64,000 bases of DNA from Bosea sp. (in: a-proteobacteria) (GTDB lineage Bacteria; Pseudomonadota; Alphaproteobacteria; Rhizobiales; Beijerinckiaceae). The position numbers and the translations under genes are program-made. The notes below the pieces were generated by a model. It was given only the letters and a program-made list of their open reading frames with translations. It had not been told where the DNA came from and did not search any database. Of this stretch, positions 33,857 through 43,197 are shown piece by piece (the stretch's first letter is position 1; each line of letters opens with the position of its first letter). The DNA lies in contig JAAVVV010000001.1 in NCBI GenBank assembly GCA_023910605.1, forward strand, positions 1,230,698-1,294,697, in the 5' to 3' direction.

Positions 33857-35395
33857 TCAGCGCGTCGACATACCACCAGCGATAGCCGCCCGGGGCGACG
33901 GCCGCATCGAAGCCTGGTCCGCCAGCACGCTCTGCGCCGCCAGCCGCCCCGAGAGCGCCGCCATCGGCACGCCCGGACCCGGATGAACGCTCCCTCCCGC
34001 GAGATAGAGCCCCGGTATCTTCGTCCGCGCGCCGGGCCTCAGGAAGGAGGCCTGCCAGCCATGGCTCGCCTGTCCGTAAAGCCCCCCGCCCGTTGCCGGG
34101 AACAGGGCGTTGAAGCCCGTCGGCGTCGTTGTGGCGAAGGGCCCCTGATGCAGCGTCAAGCCGCATCTCGCCATCAGCCGCGCTGCCCTGTCTTCGCATC
34201 GCGCGATCTCCGTCTGGTTGTAGGCGTGGCTGTCGCCGTTGGCCGGCGCGTTGATGAGGCACAGCAGCCGCTCCGGGCCTGGCTGCGCAAGGCCGCCATC
34301 GTCGCGGTCCTGCGCGCAGATGTAGACGGTCGGCTCGTCGGGAACCGCGCCGGCGCGCAACTGGTTGAACTCGGCGCGGGTGTCGGTGCTGAAGAAGACA
34401 TTGTGCCGGATCAGCGGGAACCCGCTTGTCCCGGCATGCCGGCAGCTGACGATGGCCGACAGTGAGCGCCGCTCCCGCCTTGCGGCCGGCACGCCCCCTG
34501 CCGCCGCCTCTCCGAGCAGACCCGAACCGAGCGCGGCATAATCTCCATTGAAGATCGCCACATCCGCCCGCACCACTTCGCCGCCGGCCAGCTCCACACC
34601 GTCCACCCCGCCCGGGCCGGTGCGGATGCGCACGGCATCCACGCCGAACCGGAAGGCCGCGCCCTTCACAACGGCAAGATCATGGATGGCGCGGGCCAGC
34701 GCATGCATGCCCCCCTCCACGCTCCACACGCCCGATTGCTCGGCATGGGCCACCAGCATCAGCGTGGCCGGCGCGAGGAAGGGCGACGAGCCGCAATAGG
34801 TGGCGTAGCGCCCGAAGAGCTGGCGCAGGCGCGGATCGGTGAAAGAGCGGCACAGCGCATCCCACATCGTCTCGAACGGCCTGAGCCGGAACATGTCGAA
34901 GGGGTTGCGCAGGCCATCGCGCATCATGTTCGCGGTGAGGCCGAGCATGCCGGGCTTTGGCGCCTGCATGAAGCTGCGGTCCAGCATGGTGTAGATCGTG
35001 CGCGTCTCGGCCGCGAAGGCGCGGAAGCGCTGAGCCTCCGCCGCCCCGGCGAAGACGCCGATCGCGTCGGCGGAGGGCTCGATTGCAGCATGAAGGTCAA
35101 GGCGCGGGGAGTCCGGCCACGCATGGCGCGCCAGAAGAGCCAGGGGCGACAAGGTGACATGCGCGTCAAGGCTCGCGCCCGCGCTGTCGAACAGCCCCTC
35201 GAAGACATGGCGCATGGTGAACACGGTGGGGCCCGCATCCATGGCCGCGCCGCCCGGCGCGAGCTGGCGCATCTTGCCGCCCGGCGCTGTGGCCCGTTCC
35301 AGCACGGTGACATCGAGGCCCCGCGCGGCAAGGTCCAGCGCGGCGGCAAGACCACCCATGCCCGCCCCGATGATGACGACCCGCCGATCCTGCAT
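33857..35395 (-). CDS. crtD: 1-hydroxycarotenoid 3,4-desaturase
   Basis: A 512-residue flavoprotein of the CrtI-like family. It starts [45 protein letters not shown]; the longer extension covers the operator and crtE region and is rejected. It shows MDAGPTVFTMRHVFEGLFD and the C-terminal GLYLAGGSVHPGPGVPMAALSGRLAA. It desaturates hydroxylated carotenoids after CrtC. It is divergent from crtE, with the PpsR-type operators between them. Confidence 0.93.
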   Translation of the reverse strand: MQDRRVVIIGAGMGGLAAALDLAARGLDVTVLERATAPGGKMRQLAPGGAAMDAGPTVFTMRHVFEGLFDSAGASLDAHVTLSPLALLARHAWPDSPRLDLHAAIEPSADAIGVFAGAAEAQRFRAFAAETRTIYTMLDRSFMQAPKPGMLGLTANMMRDGLRNPFDMFRLRPFETMWDALCRSFTDPRLRQLFGRYATYCGSSPFLAPATLMLVAHAEQSGVWSVEGGMHALARAIHDLAVVKGAAFRFGVDAVRIRTGPGGVDGVELAGGEVVRADVAIFNGDYAALGSGLLGEAAAGGVPAARRERRSLSAIVSCRHAGTSGFPLIRHNVFFSTDTRAEFNQLRAGAVPDEPTVYICAQDRDDGGLAQPGPERLLCLINAPANGDSHAYNQTEIARCEDRAARLMARCGLTLHQGPFATTTPTGFNALFPATGGGLYGQASHGWQASFLRPGARTKIPGLYLAGGSVHPGPGVPMAALSGRLAAQSVLADQASMRPSPRAAIAGGMSTR

Positions 35396-35465
35396 GGTCT
35401 GCTTTACCGCATTCGCGCCGTCGCGGGCAGACCGGAATGCCCCCAATTGACAGTCCGACTCCCTG

Positions 35466-35508
35466 TGTCCATTCTGTCTAACATTGCATCTGTCAACTTC
35501 AATTGACA
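35466..35508. promoter_or_regulatory. Two PpsR/CrtJ operators between crtD and crtE
   Basis: TGTCCATTCTGTCTAACA (35466-35483) and TGTCAACTTCAATTGACA (35491-35508) both fit TGT-N12-ACA exactly. They are seven bases apart, with centres 25 bases apart, in the 141-base gap between divergent crtD and crtE. TTGACA occurs in each direction inside the second site. This pair probably represses both carotenoid operons together, and the spacing would allow cooperative binding. Confidence 0.78.
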
Positions 35509-35536
35509 AATGTGCGCCGCACAGGAGACCGTGGCC

Positions 35537-36397
35537 ATGATGACGCGGATCGAGCAGGCCATGCAGGCTGCATTGGCCATCACCCAGACCTCCTGCCCTC
35601 CCAAGCTGGCGGCGGCGCTGCAATATGCCGTCTTTCCCGGCGGTCACAGGCTAAGGCCTCGCCTCGCCATCACCGTCGCCCGCGCCTGCGGCGATTCCGA
35701 TCCCGCTGCTGCTGATGCGGCCGCCTGCGCCATCGAGTTCCTGCACTGCGCCTCGCTGGTTCATGACGATCTGCCCTGCTTCGACGATGCCGACATGCGG
35801 CGCGGCAAGCCTTCCGTGCACAAGGCGTTTGGCGAGCCTCTCGCGGTGCTGACCGGCGATGCGCTGATCGTGCTGGCCTTCGAGACGCTGGCGCGTGAAG
35901 CGGCGACCCATCCCGTGCGGCTGGCCGGCCTGGTCGGCATCGTCGCCAAGGCGGTGGGCGCGCCCCATGGCATCTGCGCCGGGCAGGCCTGGGAAAGCGA
36001 GCCGATGATCCCGCTTGCCGAATATCACCGCGCCAAGACCTCGTCGCTTTTCGCGGCGGCGACGTCGGGCGGCGCCCTTGCGGCCGGGCATGATCCCATG
36101 GACTGGCGCACGCTCGGCGAGCGTCTGGGCTGCGCCTATCAGGTGGCGGACGACATCCGCGACGCCGCCGACACGGCCGACGGCATGGGCAAGCCCGCCG
36201 GCCAGGATGCCGCGCGCGGGCGCCCCAATGCCGTTACGGAACTGGGCATGGACGGTGCCATACGCTGGCTCGACCGCCTCATCGCCGAGGCGGTGGAGGC
36301 GATCCCGGCCTGCCCGGGACAGACCGGCCTCAAGGCAGCGATCGAGCGCGAGGCTACCCGCTTCCTGCCGCCGGAGCTGTCGATCAGGGCCGCTTGA
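35537..36397 (+). CDS. crtE: Geranylgeranyl diphosphate synthase
   Basis: A 286-residue trans-prenyltransferase. The first Asp-rich motif is HDDLPCFDDADMRRGKPSVH and the second is YQVADDIRDAADTADGMGKP, with FPGGHRLRPRLAI near the N-terminus. The start is ATG 35537 (MMTRIEQAMQAAL), nine bases after AGGAG; an ATG at 35510 would abut the operator. The product feeds both CrtB and the tail added by BchG. Nine bases separate it from crtF. Confidence 0.93.
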   Translation: MMTRIEQAMQAALAITQTSCPPKLAAALQYAVFPGGHRLRPRLAITVARACGDSDPAAADAAACAIEFLHCASLVHDDLPCFDDADMRRGKPSVHKAFGEPLAVLTGDALIVLAFETLAREAATHPVRLAGLVGIVAKAVGAPHGICAGQAWESEPMIPLAEYHRAKTSSLFAAATSGGALAAGHDPMDWRTLGERLGCAYQVADDIRDAADTADGMGKPAGQDAARGRPNAVTELGMDGAIRWLDRLIAEAVEAIPACPGQTGLKAAIEREATRFLPPELSIRAA

Positions 36398-36406
36398 GGA
36401 GGCAGC

Positions 36407-37561
36407 ATGGGCACTGTGCCGGCAATGCCGCTCTCCGCATGGGCCCGTCTGGTCGATGCCGCCTATGCCGCGCGTGACCGGCTGCTCGCCAGCCAGCGCT
36501 TCCAGATACTCGCCGCGCGTTTTCCATTGACGCGGCGCATTTCGGCGCGCAAGGCCCGGGCCTGCTTCGATCTGTGCGCTGGCTTCGTCTACTCGCAGGT
36601 GCTCTTCACCTGCGTGAAGCTCGACCTGTTCGAATTGCTGGCCCGCCGCCCCCTTGATGCCGAGGGAGTGGCCCGGCAGACGAGTCTCAGCCCGGCCATG
36701 TCCGAGCGCCTGCTGCGGGCCGCCGCCTCGCTTGATCTGCTCCAGCTCCGGTCAGGCGGCCGCTACGGCCTTGGCCAGCTTGGCGCTGCCATGCGCGGCA
36801 ACCCCGGCGTGAAGGCCATGATCGAGCATCACGCGATGTTCTACGCCGACATGGCCGACCCGCTGGCGCTGCTGCGGGGAGAGGCCGACACCACGCAGCT
36901 CGCGCGCTACTGGCCCTATGCTGACGGCGCCGATCCGGCCGCGCTCGGCGCCGAGGCCGTGGCGCCCTACACCGACCTCATGGCCACCTCGCAGCAATTC
37001 GTCGCCGAGGATGTGCTCGATGCCTACGACATCGCGCGCCACCGGCGCCTGATGGATGTCGGCGGCGGCGACGGCTCCTTCCTGCGCTCGGCCGCGCGCC
37101 GTGCGCCGGCCCTTGCGCTCACCCTGTTCGATCTTCCCGCCGTGGTGGAGACAGCGCGCCCGCGCTTCGCCGCTGCGGGCCTGGGCGACCGGGTCACCCT
37201 TGCGGGCGGCTCCTTCACGGCGGATGCGCTGCCCGGCGGCGCTGACCTCATCACGCTGGTGCGCATCGCCCATGACCATGGCGACGAGACCGTCCGACAT
37301 CTTCTGGTGGCGATCCATGCAGCGCTCGAGCCGGGCGGTTCGCTCCTGATCGCCGAGCCCATGGCGGGCGATGCCGGGTCCGCGCCCATGGCGGACGCTT
37401 ATTTCGGGTTTTACCTCCTGGCGATGGGCAAGGGCAGGGCCCGCACGCCCGCCGAGATCCTGGCCCTTCTGGCCGGCGCCGGCTTCGTCGAGGCCCGCCA
37501 GATCGCCATGCCGCGTCCGTTATTGTCCGGACTGATCCATGCCCGTAAAGCGTCCATATAA
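36407..37561 (+). CDS. crtF: Hydroxycarotenoid (demethylspheroidene) O-methyltransferase
   Basis: A 384-residue SAM-dependent methyltransferase. An N-terminal dimerisation part (RACFDLCAGFVYSQVLFTCVKLDLFELLARRPLDAEGVA) is followed by the SAM motif RRLMDVGGGDGSFLRSAARRAP and the catalytic-region LVRIAHDHGDETVRHLLVAIHAALEPGGSLLIAEPMAG. It methylates the tertiary hydroxyl introduced by CrtC. No crtA is seen in the window, so the expected end product is spirilloxanthin-like rather than spheroidenone. Its stop is immediately followed by the bchC operator. Confidence 0.92.
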   Translation: MGTVPAMPLSAWARLVDAAYAARDRLLASQRFQILAARFPLTRRISARKARACFDLCAGFVYSQVLFTCVKLDLFELLARRPLDAEGVARQTSLSPAMSERLLRAAASLDLLQLRSGGRYGLGQLGAAMRGNPGVKAMIEHHAMFYADMADPLALLRGEADTTQLARYWPYADGADPAALGAEAVAPYTDLMATSQQFVAEDVLDAYDIARHRRLMDVGGGDGSFLRSAARRAPALALTLFDLPAVVETARPRFAAAGLGDRVTLAGGSFTADALPGGADLITLVRIAHDHGDETVRHLLVAIHAALEPGGSLLIAEPMAGDAGSAPMADAYFGFYLLAMGKGRARTPAEILALLAGAGFVEARQIAMPRPLLSGLIHARKASI

Positions 37562-37562
37562 G

Positions 37563-37602
37563 TGTCAGCACAAATTGACAGCTGAGGCCGTCTCGGTATC
37601 AT
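37563..37602 (+). promoter_or_regulatory. PpsR operator overlapping the bchC promoter
   Basis: TGTCAGCACAAATTGACA (37563-37580) fits TGT-N12-ACA exactly and begins two bases after the crtF stop. Its right half TTGACA (37575-37580) forms a good -35 box, with TATCAT 16 bases later (37597-37602) as the -10. Repressor binding would therefore cover the -35 box directly. The core CACAAATTGAC is shared with the bchG operator. Confidence 0.75.
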
Positions 37603-37641
37603 GACATCAGGCCATTGGCCTGCACGAAGGGATCGGGTGTC

Positions 37642-38577
37642 GTGAAGAGCACCTACGCCATCATTCTCAAGGAGCCGCGCCACCTGGTCCTCGATCAGGT
37701 CGGGCTCGTGGACATGACGGATCAGGACGTGCTGGTCGAGGTCCTGTGGTCCGGCATCAGCACCGGCACGGAGCGCCTCCTGTGGAGCGGGCGCATGCCC
37801 CATTTCCCGGGCCTTCAGTATCCGCTGGTTCCAGGATATGAGACCGTTGGCATCGTGCGCGAAGCGGGTTCCGCTTCGGGCCGCGCGGCGGGCGAGCATG
37901 TCTTCGTTCCGGGCTCCCGCGGCTTTCGCGGCGTGAGCGGCCTGTTCGGCGGCGCGGCCCACCATCTTGTCGCCGCCGGCGCCAAGGTCCTGCCCATCGA
38001 TGCGCGGCTCGGCGAGAATGGCGTGCTGCTGGCGCTGGCCGCGACCGCGCACCATGCGCTGGCCGGCGGCGCTGTGCCTGATCTCATCATCGGCCATGGC
38101 GTCCTGGGCCGGCTTCTCGCCCGGCTCGCCGTGGCGGCTGGCGGCAGCCCCACCGTGTGGGAGACCAATCCGCTCCGGCGCTCCGGCGGTGACGGCTATG
38201 GGGTCATCGATCCGGCGGCCGACGCCCGCTGCGACTATGCCACGATCTGCGACGTCAGCGGCGACGGCGCCTTGCTGGACACGCTGATCGCAAGGCTGGC
38301 GCGCGGCGGTGAGATCATTCTCGCGGGCTTTTATGAAACGCCGTTGAGCTTCGCCTTTCCGCCCGCCTTCATGCGCGAGGCCAGGCTTCGCATCGCCGCC
38401 GAATTCACGCCTGCCGACCTCGCCGCCGTGATCGCGCTCGCCGCGAGCGGCGCTCTCTCGCTTGAGGGGCTCGTCAGCCACCGCGCTGCGGTGTCCGACG
38501 CATCCCGTGCCTACGAAACCGCCTTCGCCGACCCGGCGTGCATCAAGATGATTCTCGACTGGAGAACCTGCCCATGA
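37642..38577 (+). CDS. bchC: Bacteriochlorophyllide a dehydrogenase (BchC)
   Basis: A 311-residue medium-chain dehydrogenase that oxidises the 3-hydroxyethyl group to 3-acetyl. GTG 37642 (VKSTYAIILKEPRHLVLDQV) is chosen because AAGGGA lies nine bases before it. Family marks are VLWSGISTGTERLLWSGRMPHFPGLQYPLVPGYETVGIV and the cofactor-binding LIIGHGVLGRLLARLAVAAGG. The stop overlaps the bchX start (ATGA). Confidence 0.93.
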   Translation: MKSTYAIILKEPRHLVLDQVGLVDMTDQDVLVEVLWSGISTGTERLLWSGRMPHFPGLQYPLVPGYETVGIVREAGSASGRAAGEHVFVPGSRGFRGVSGLFGGAAHHLVAAGAKVLPIDARLGENGVLLALAATAHHALAGGAVPDLIIGHGVLGRLLARLAVAAGGSPTVWETNPLRRSGGDGYGVIDPAADARCDYATICDVSGDGALLDTLIARLARGGEIILAGFYETPLSFAFPPAFMREARLRIAAEFTPADLAAVIALAASGALSLEGLVSHRAAVSDASRAYETAFADPACIKMILDWRTCP

Positions 38578-39605
38578 GCGTGACCACAACCCTGACGCCG
38601 CCCTCCACCAGCCATGCGCGCGAGGCCGCCCTGGCAGCTCACGGCGCAGTCGCCGCGCCAGCGCCCGGCCCGGACCTTGCCGAGGACGCCGTCCACGAGA
38701 CCAGGACCCAGATCATCGCGATCTATGGCAAGGGCGGCATCGGCAAATCCTTCACCCTCGCCAATCTCAGCTACATGATGGCGCAACAGGGCAAGCGCGT
38801 GCTGCTGATCGGCTGCGATCCGAAATCGGACACGACCTCGCTCCTCTTCGGCGGCAAGGCCTGCCCCACCATCATCGAGACCTCGGCGCGCAAGAAGGCC
38901 GCCGGCGAGGAAGTCCGCATCGAGGATGTCTGCTTCAAGCGCGACGGCGTCTTCGCCATGGAGCTGGGCGGTCCCGAGGTCGGGCGCGGCTGCGGCGGGC
39001 GCGGCATCATCCATGGCTTCGAACTGCTCGAGAAGCTCGGCTTCCATGAATGGGGCTTTGACTACGTGCTGCTCGACTTCCTCGGCGACGTGGTCTGCGG
39101 CGGCTTTGGCCTGCCGATCGCGCGGGACATGTGCCAGAAGGTCATCGTGGTCGGCTCGAACGACCTGCAATCGCTCTACGTCGCGAACAATGTCTGCTCG
39201 GCGGTGGAGTATTTCCGCAAGCTCGGCGGCAATGTCGGCGTGGCCGGCATGGTCATCAACAAGGATGACGGAACGGGCGAGGCTGCTGCCTTCGCCGAAA
39301 GCGTCGGCATCCCGATTCTCGCGTCCATCCCCGCTGATGAGGACATCCGCAGGAAGAGCGCCAATTACCAGATCATCGGCCGCCCCGGCGACCGCTGGGG
39401 CCCGATGTTCGAGGAGCTGGCGCGCAATGTGGGTGAATCCAGGCCCATGCGGCCCGCACCGCTGAGCCAGGACGGGCTGCTGGGACTGTTCTCTGCCGAC
39501 ACCACGGGTCGCGACTACGTGCTTCAGCCGGCTTCGCTGGCCGACATGTGCGGCGGCGTCATCGCCGAGAAGCCCACCCTCGAAGTCATTTACGACGAAG
39601 CCTGA
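38574..39605 (+). CDS. bchX: Chlorophyllide a reductase iron protein
   Basis: A 343-residue NifH-like ATPase starting MSVTTTLTPPSTSHAREAAL. The P-loop is [38 protein letters not shown], and the 4Fe-4S cysteines are in VGRGCGGRGI and [11 protein letters not shown]. It donates electrons to BchY-BchZ for reduction of ring B, the step that commits to bacteriochlorins. An in-frame extension upstream lies in bchC. Confidence 0.96.
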   Translation: MSVTTTLTPPSTSHAREAALAAHGAVAAPAPGPDLAEDAVHETRTQIIAIYGKGGIGKSFTLANLSYMMAQQGKRVLLIGCDPKSDTTSLLFGGKACPTIIETSARKKAAGEEVRIEDVCFKRDGVFAMELGGPEVGRGCGGRGIIHGFELLEKLGFHEWGFDYVLLDFLGDVVCGGFGLPIARDMCQKVIVVGSNDLQSLYVANNVCSAVEYFRKLGGNVGVAGMVINKDDGTGEAAAFAESVGIPILASIPADEDIRRKSANYQIIGRPGDRWGPMFEELARNVGESRPMRPAPLSQDGLLGLFSADTTGRDYVLQPASLADMCGGVIAEKPTLEVIYDEA

Positions 39606-39621
39606 ACGGAGCGCGGCTGCC

Positions 39622-41238
39622 ATGGTCACGCTGATCGACAACCTGAACAAGACGCCGCCGCGATCTGCTGCAACCGCGCCCGTGGCCACGCCCGAGCCGG
39701 TCAAGGCTGCGCCCTCGCAAGCCGAGATCGCCGCCGCGACCAGGGCCGTGGCCACCTCCGAGGCGCTCGGCTCCGGCTGCCATGCCGGCCGCGCCGAGAT
39801 GCGCAAGGCTGCCATCGCCGCCGGGGCCAGCGACACGCTGGCGCGCTATGCCGCCGATTATCCGCAGGGCCCGCACGATCAGCCGCAGAGCATGTGCCCA
39901 GCCTTCGGGAGCTTGCGCGTCGGCCTGCGCATGCGCCGCACCGCGACCGTGCTCTCGGGCTCGGCGTGCTGCGTCTATGGCCTGACCTTCACCTCGCATT
40001 TCTACGGCGCACGCCGCACGGTGGGCTACGTGCCCTTCAATTCGGAGACGCTGGTCACCGGCAAGCTGTTCGAGGACATCCGCGAGGCCGTGCACCTGCT
40101 CGCCGACCCGCACCAGTATGACACCATCGTGGTGATCAACCTTTGCGTGCCGACGGCCTCCGGCGTCCCCTTGCGCCTTCTGCCCGACACCATCGACGGC
40201 GTGCGCGTCATCGGCATCGACGTGCCGGGCTTCGGCGTGCCGACCCATGCCGAGGCCAAGGACGTGCTGGCTGGCGCCATGCTCAACTTCGCCCGCAAGG
40301 AGGCCGAGTCCGGCCCTGTCGCGGCCCCGCGCGGCGGACGCAACGACAAGCGTACGGTCACCCTGCTTGGCGAGATGTTCCCGGCCGATCCTGTCGGCAT
40401 CGGAATGATGCTCGGCGCGCTCGGCCTCGCCGCCGGCCCTGTGGTTCCCACGCGCGAATGGCGTGAGCTTTACGCCGCGCTCGATTGCGCCGCAGTCGCG
40501 GCCATCCACCCGTTCTACACCGCCTCGATCCGCGAGTTCGAGGCCGCCGGTCGGCCCATCGTGGGCTCCGCGCCCGTGGGCCATGACGGCACCGCCGCCT
40601 GGCTGGACGCCATCGGCGAGGCGGCTCAGGTGTCCAGGGCCATGGTTCAGGCCGCCAAGGACCAGATGCTGCCGATGATCCGCGCCGCGCTCGCGGCAAG
40701 GCCGATCACGGGCAAGATCACGGTTTCCGGCTATGAAGGCTCCGAGCTGCTCGTGGCGCGTCTGCTGATCGAGAGCGGCGCCCATGTTCCGTATGTTGGC
40801 ACGGCCTGCCCGCGCACCCCCTGGTCCGACCCCGACCGCGAGTGGCTTGAGGCCCGCAACGTCCACATCCAGTTCCGGGCTTCGCTCGAAAACGACCTCG
40901 CGGCGGTGGAATATCACATGCCTGATCTCGCCATCGGCACGACGCCCGTGGTCCAGCATGCCAAGGCAATGGGGATGCCTTCGCTCTATTTCACCAATCT
41001 GATCTCAGCTCGGCCGCTGATGGGCGTCGCCGGCGCGGGCTCGCTTGCCCAGGTGGTCAACGCCGCCATGGTCAACAAGGCCCGCATGGACGTGATGAAG
41101 GACTTCTTCGAAGGCGTGGGCGAGGGCCATGCGGCCGGGATCTGGTCCGACATGCCGCGCGACAGGCCGGAGTTCCGCAAGAAACAGCTGGCGAAGCTTG
41201 GCAAGACCGACATGGGCATGGCGGGGGAGATCGTCTGA
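39622..41238 (+). CDS. bchY: Chlorophyllide a reductase subunit Y
   Basis: A 538-residue NifD-like subunit. Cluster-ligand cysteines are seen in [29 protein letters not shown] and [42 protein letters not shown]. The first 50 residues are a variable Pro/Ala-rich lead. It forms the catalytic complex with BchZ, and its stop overlaps the bchZ start by one base (TGATG). Confidence 0.95.
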   Translation: MVTLIDNLNKTPPRSAATAPVATPEPVKAAPSQAEIAAATRAVATSEALGSGCHAGRAEMRKAAIAAGASDTLARYAADYPQGPHDQPQSMCPAFGSLRVGLRMRRTATVLSGSACCVYGLTFTSHFYGARRTVGYVPFNSETLVTGKLFEDIREAVHLLADPHQYDTIVVINLCVPTASGVPLRLLPDTIDGVRVIGIDVPGFGVPTHAEAKDVLAGAMLNFARKEAESGPVAAPRGGRNDKRTVTLLGEMFPADPVGIGMMLGALGLAAGPVVPTREWRELYAALDCAAVAAIHPFYTASIREFEAAGRPIVGSAPVGHDGTAAWLDAIGEAAQVSRAMVQAAKDQMLPMIRAALAARPITGKITVSGYEGSELLVARLLIESGAHVPYVGTACPRTPWSDPDREWLEARNVHIQFRASLENDLAAVEYHMPDLAIGTTPVVQHAKAMGMPSLYFTNLISARPLMGVAGAGSLAQVVNAAMVNKARMDVMKDFFEGVGEGHAAGIWSDMPRDRPEFRKKQLAKLGKTDMGMAGEIV

Positions 41239-42689
41239 TGCTGGTGCTCGATCACGACAGGGCAGGGGGCTACTGGGGCGCGGTCTACGTGTTCTGCGCC
41301 ATCAAGGGCCTTCAGGTCATCATAGACGGACCCGTGGGCTGCGAGAACCTGCCGGTCACATCCGTGCTGCACTACACCGATGCGCTGCCTCCTCATGAGC
41401 TGCCGATCGTGGTCACGGGTCTGGGCGAGGAAGAGCTTGGCCAGCATGGCACCGAAGGCGCCATGAAGCGCGCGCACAAGACGCTTGATCCGGGGCTCCC
41501 CTCCGTGGTCGTCACCGGCTCGATCTCCGAGATGATCGGCGGCGGCGTCACGCCCGAAGGCACCAACATCCTGCGCTTCCTGCCGCGCACCATCGACGAG
41601 GACCAGTGGCAATGCGCCAACCGGGCCATGGCCTGGCTTTGGAAGCAGTTCGGCCCGAAGAAGACGCCGGCGCTGAAGCCCCGCAAGGAGGGCGCCAGGC
41701 CCAGGGTCAACATCATCGGGCCCAGCTACGGCGTGTTCAACATGCCCTCCGACGTGGCCGAGATCCGGCGTCTGGTCGAGGGCATCGGCGCCGAGATCAA
41801 TCTGTGCTTCCCGCTCGGCACGCATCTGGCGGACATCGGCCGGCTGGGCGACGCCGAGGTCAATATCTGCATGTACCGCGAATATGGGCGGCTGCTGTGC
41901 GAGGCGCTCGACCGGCCTTACCTGCAGGCGCCGATCGGCCTGCATTCCACCACCAGGTTCCTGCGCAAGCTGGGCGAACTCACGGGCCTTGATCCCGAGC
42001 CCTTCATCGCTCGTGAAAAGCACACCACCATCAAGCCGCTGTGGGATCTGTGGCGCTCGGTGACGCAGGACTTCTTCGCCACCGCCTCCTTCGCCATCGT
42101 CGCGAACGAAACCTACACGCGCGGCATCAGGCAGTTCCTCGAGGACGAGATGGGCCTGCCCTGCACCTTCGCCGTGCCGCGCAAGGCCGGCGAAAAGACC
42201 CTGAACGATCAGGTGCGCGATCTCGTCAAGACCAAGACGCCGCTGATTCTCTTCGGCAGCTACAATGAGCGCATGTATCTCGCCGAGTGCGGGGGGCGCG
42301 CCATCTACATCCCCGCATCCTTCCCCGGCGCCATCATCAGGCGGCACACCGGCACGCCATTCATGGGCTATGCCGGCGCCACCTACCTTGTCCAGGAGGT
42401 CTGCAACGCCCTGTTCGACGCGCTCTTCAACATCCTCCCCCTCGCGACCGCAATGGACGCGATAGACGCCACCCCATCGCGCCTGCACGAGGAGCTGCCA
42501 TGGAGCGAGAAGGCCAGGTCCATGCTTGATCGCGTGGTCGAGGAGCACCCCGTCCTGGTGCGCATCTCCGCTGCCAAGCGCCTTCGCGACGCCGCCGAGC
42601 GCGACGCGCGCGCCACGGGAGCCGGCGAGGTCACGGAGTCGTCCGTGAGCCGCGCGCAGGATGTGATCTCAGGCCGAAATCCCGGCTAA
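41238..42689 (+). CDS. bchZ: Chlorophyllide a reductase subunit Z
   Basis: A 483-residue NifK-like subunit starting [56 protein letters not shown]. The cysteine in GPVGCENLP is a cluster ligand. The family-typical [32 protein letters not shown] and the C-terminal [34 protein letters not shown] follow. It is the last gene of bchCXYZ; the puf promoter region begins after its stop. Confidence 0.96.
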   Translation: MLVLDHDRAGGYWGAVYVFCAIKGLQVIIDGPVGCENLPVTSVLHYTDALPPHELPIVVTGLGEEELGQHGTEGAMKRAHKTLDPGLPSVVVTGSISEMIGGGVTPEGTNILRFLPRTIDEDQWQCANRAMAWLWKQFGPKKTPALKPRKEGARPRVNIIGPSYGVFNMPSDVAEIRRLVEGIGAEINLCFPLGTHLADIGRLGDAEVNICMYREYGRLLCEALDRPYLQAPIGLHSTTRFLRKLGELTGLDPEPFIAREKHTTIKPLWDLWRSVTQDFFATASFAIVANETYTRGIRQFLEDEMGLPCTFAVPRKAGEKTLNDQVRDLVKTKTPLILFGSYNERMYLAECGGRAIYIPASFPGAIIRRHTGTPFMGYAGATYLVQEVCNALFDALFNILPLATAMDAIDATPSRLHEELPWSEKARSMLDRVVEEHPVLVRISAAKRLRDAAERDARATGAGEVTESSVSRAQDVISGRNPG

Positions 42690-42826
42690 GACCTTAAAAT
42701 ACAATACTTTTTGAATTAAAATTAAAAATTCATATGCCTTTTTTAGACCCTCGACTGTCAAATTAAATAGACAAAATAGCTGTCAACTCCGCTGGAATAT
42801 GCTAGAAAAGCAATCAGAGGTGACTC
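42690..42826 (+). promoter_or_regulatory. AT-rich puf promoter region with PpsR operator
   Basis: This 137-base gap is markedly AT-rich compared with the cluster. It holds an exact TGT-N12-ACA operator TGTCAAATTAAATAGACA at 42756-42773 and a further TGTCAA half-site at 42781-42786. TATGCT at 42798-42803 is a possible -10 box, and AGAGG at 42816-42820 is the pufQ ribosome binding site. The first 50 bases after bchZ are nearly pure A/T and could be an UP-like or IHF/RegA-type element; no single sequence settles that. Confidence 0.68.
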
Positions 42827-43057
42827 ATGACCGACATGCGACTTGAAATGCCCCGCTCCCGCGCCCGCAGCCATGACCGGATCGCTTTCCGGGTTCTGGT
42901 GGCGCTCACCTATCCGCTGTTCCTGGCCGCTGCGCTCATGTCACGCCTGGCGCCCTTCGGCCGCGGCCTTCTGGCTCGTCCGGCTTCCCCCATCTCGATT
43001 TTCGCGCAGGCCCGTCAGGCCAGCGAGGCCACCATCGCCTTCGCCTTCATGGGCTGA
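42827..43057 (+). CDS. pufQ: PufQ-like protein
   Basis: A 76-residue protein with one hydrophobic segment (DRIAFRVLVALTYPLFLAAALMSRL) and a C-terminal SIFAQARQASEATIAFAFMG that is typical of PufQ. PufQ is linked to bacteriochlorophyll supply for the antenna and reaction centre genes that follow. The start is ATG 42827, six bases after AGAGG. Position upstream of pufBA supports the assignment; sequence conservation in the family is low. Confidence 0.8.
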   Translation: MTDMRLEMPRSRARSHDRIAFRVLVALTYPLFLAAALMSRLAPFGRGLLARPASPISIFAQARQASEATIAFAFMG

Positions 43058-43062
43058 GGCGT

Positions 43063-43108
43063 GGCCCGGGCGACCGGGCCGCCAGCGATCCTGTCCGGGC
43101 GACCGGGC
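43063..43108 (+). repeat. Two GCGA-tetraloop hairpins between pufQ and pufB
   Basis: CCGGGCGACCGGGC occurs twice, at 43066-43079 and 43095-43108. The first forms a seven-pair stem GGCCCGG/CCGGGCC closed by a GCGA loop (43063-43080); the second forms a shorter stem with the same loop. GCGA is a GNRA tetraloop, so stable RNA hairpins are expected in the pufQ-pufB intercistronic segment. They could protect pufBA mRNA or mark a processing site. Confidence 0.6.
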
Positions 43109-43197
43109 GGGCAGTCATCGTGGTTTCACGAGGGCGATCCCAGCCGCGCGGGATGGGCGCGGTAACGGCTTCGGCCAGTATTGAGGAGTCTCAGGTC

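Noticed and set aside
42690-42740. Terminator after bchZ
   Set aside because: The region is AT-rich but forms no GC stem followed by a T-run.
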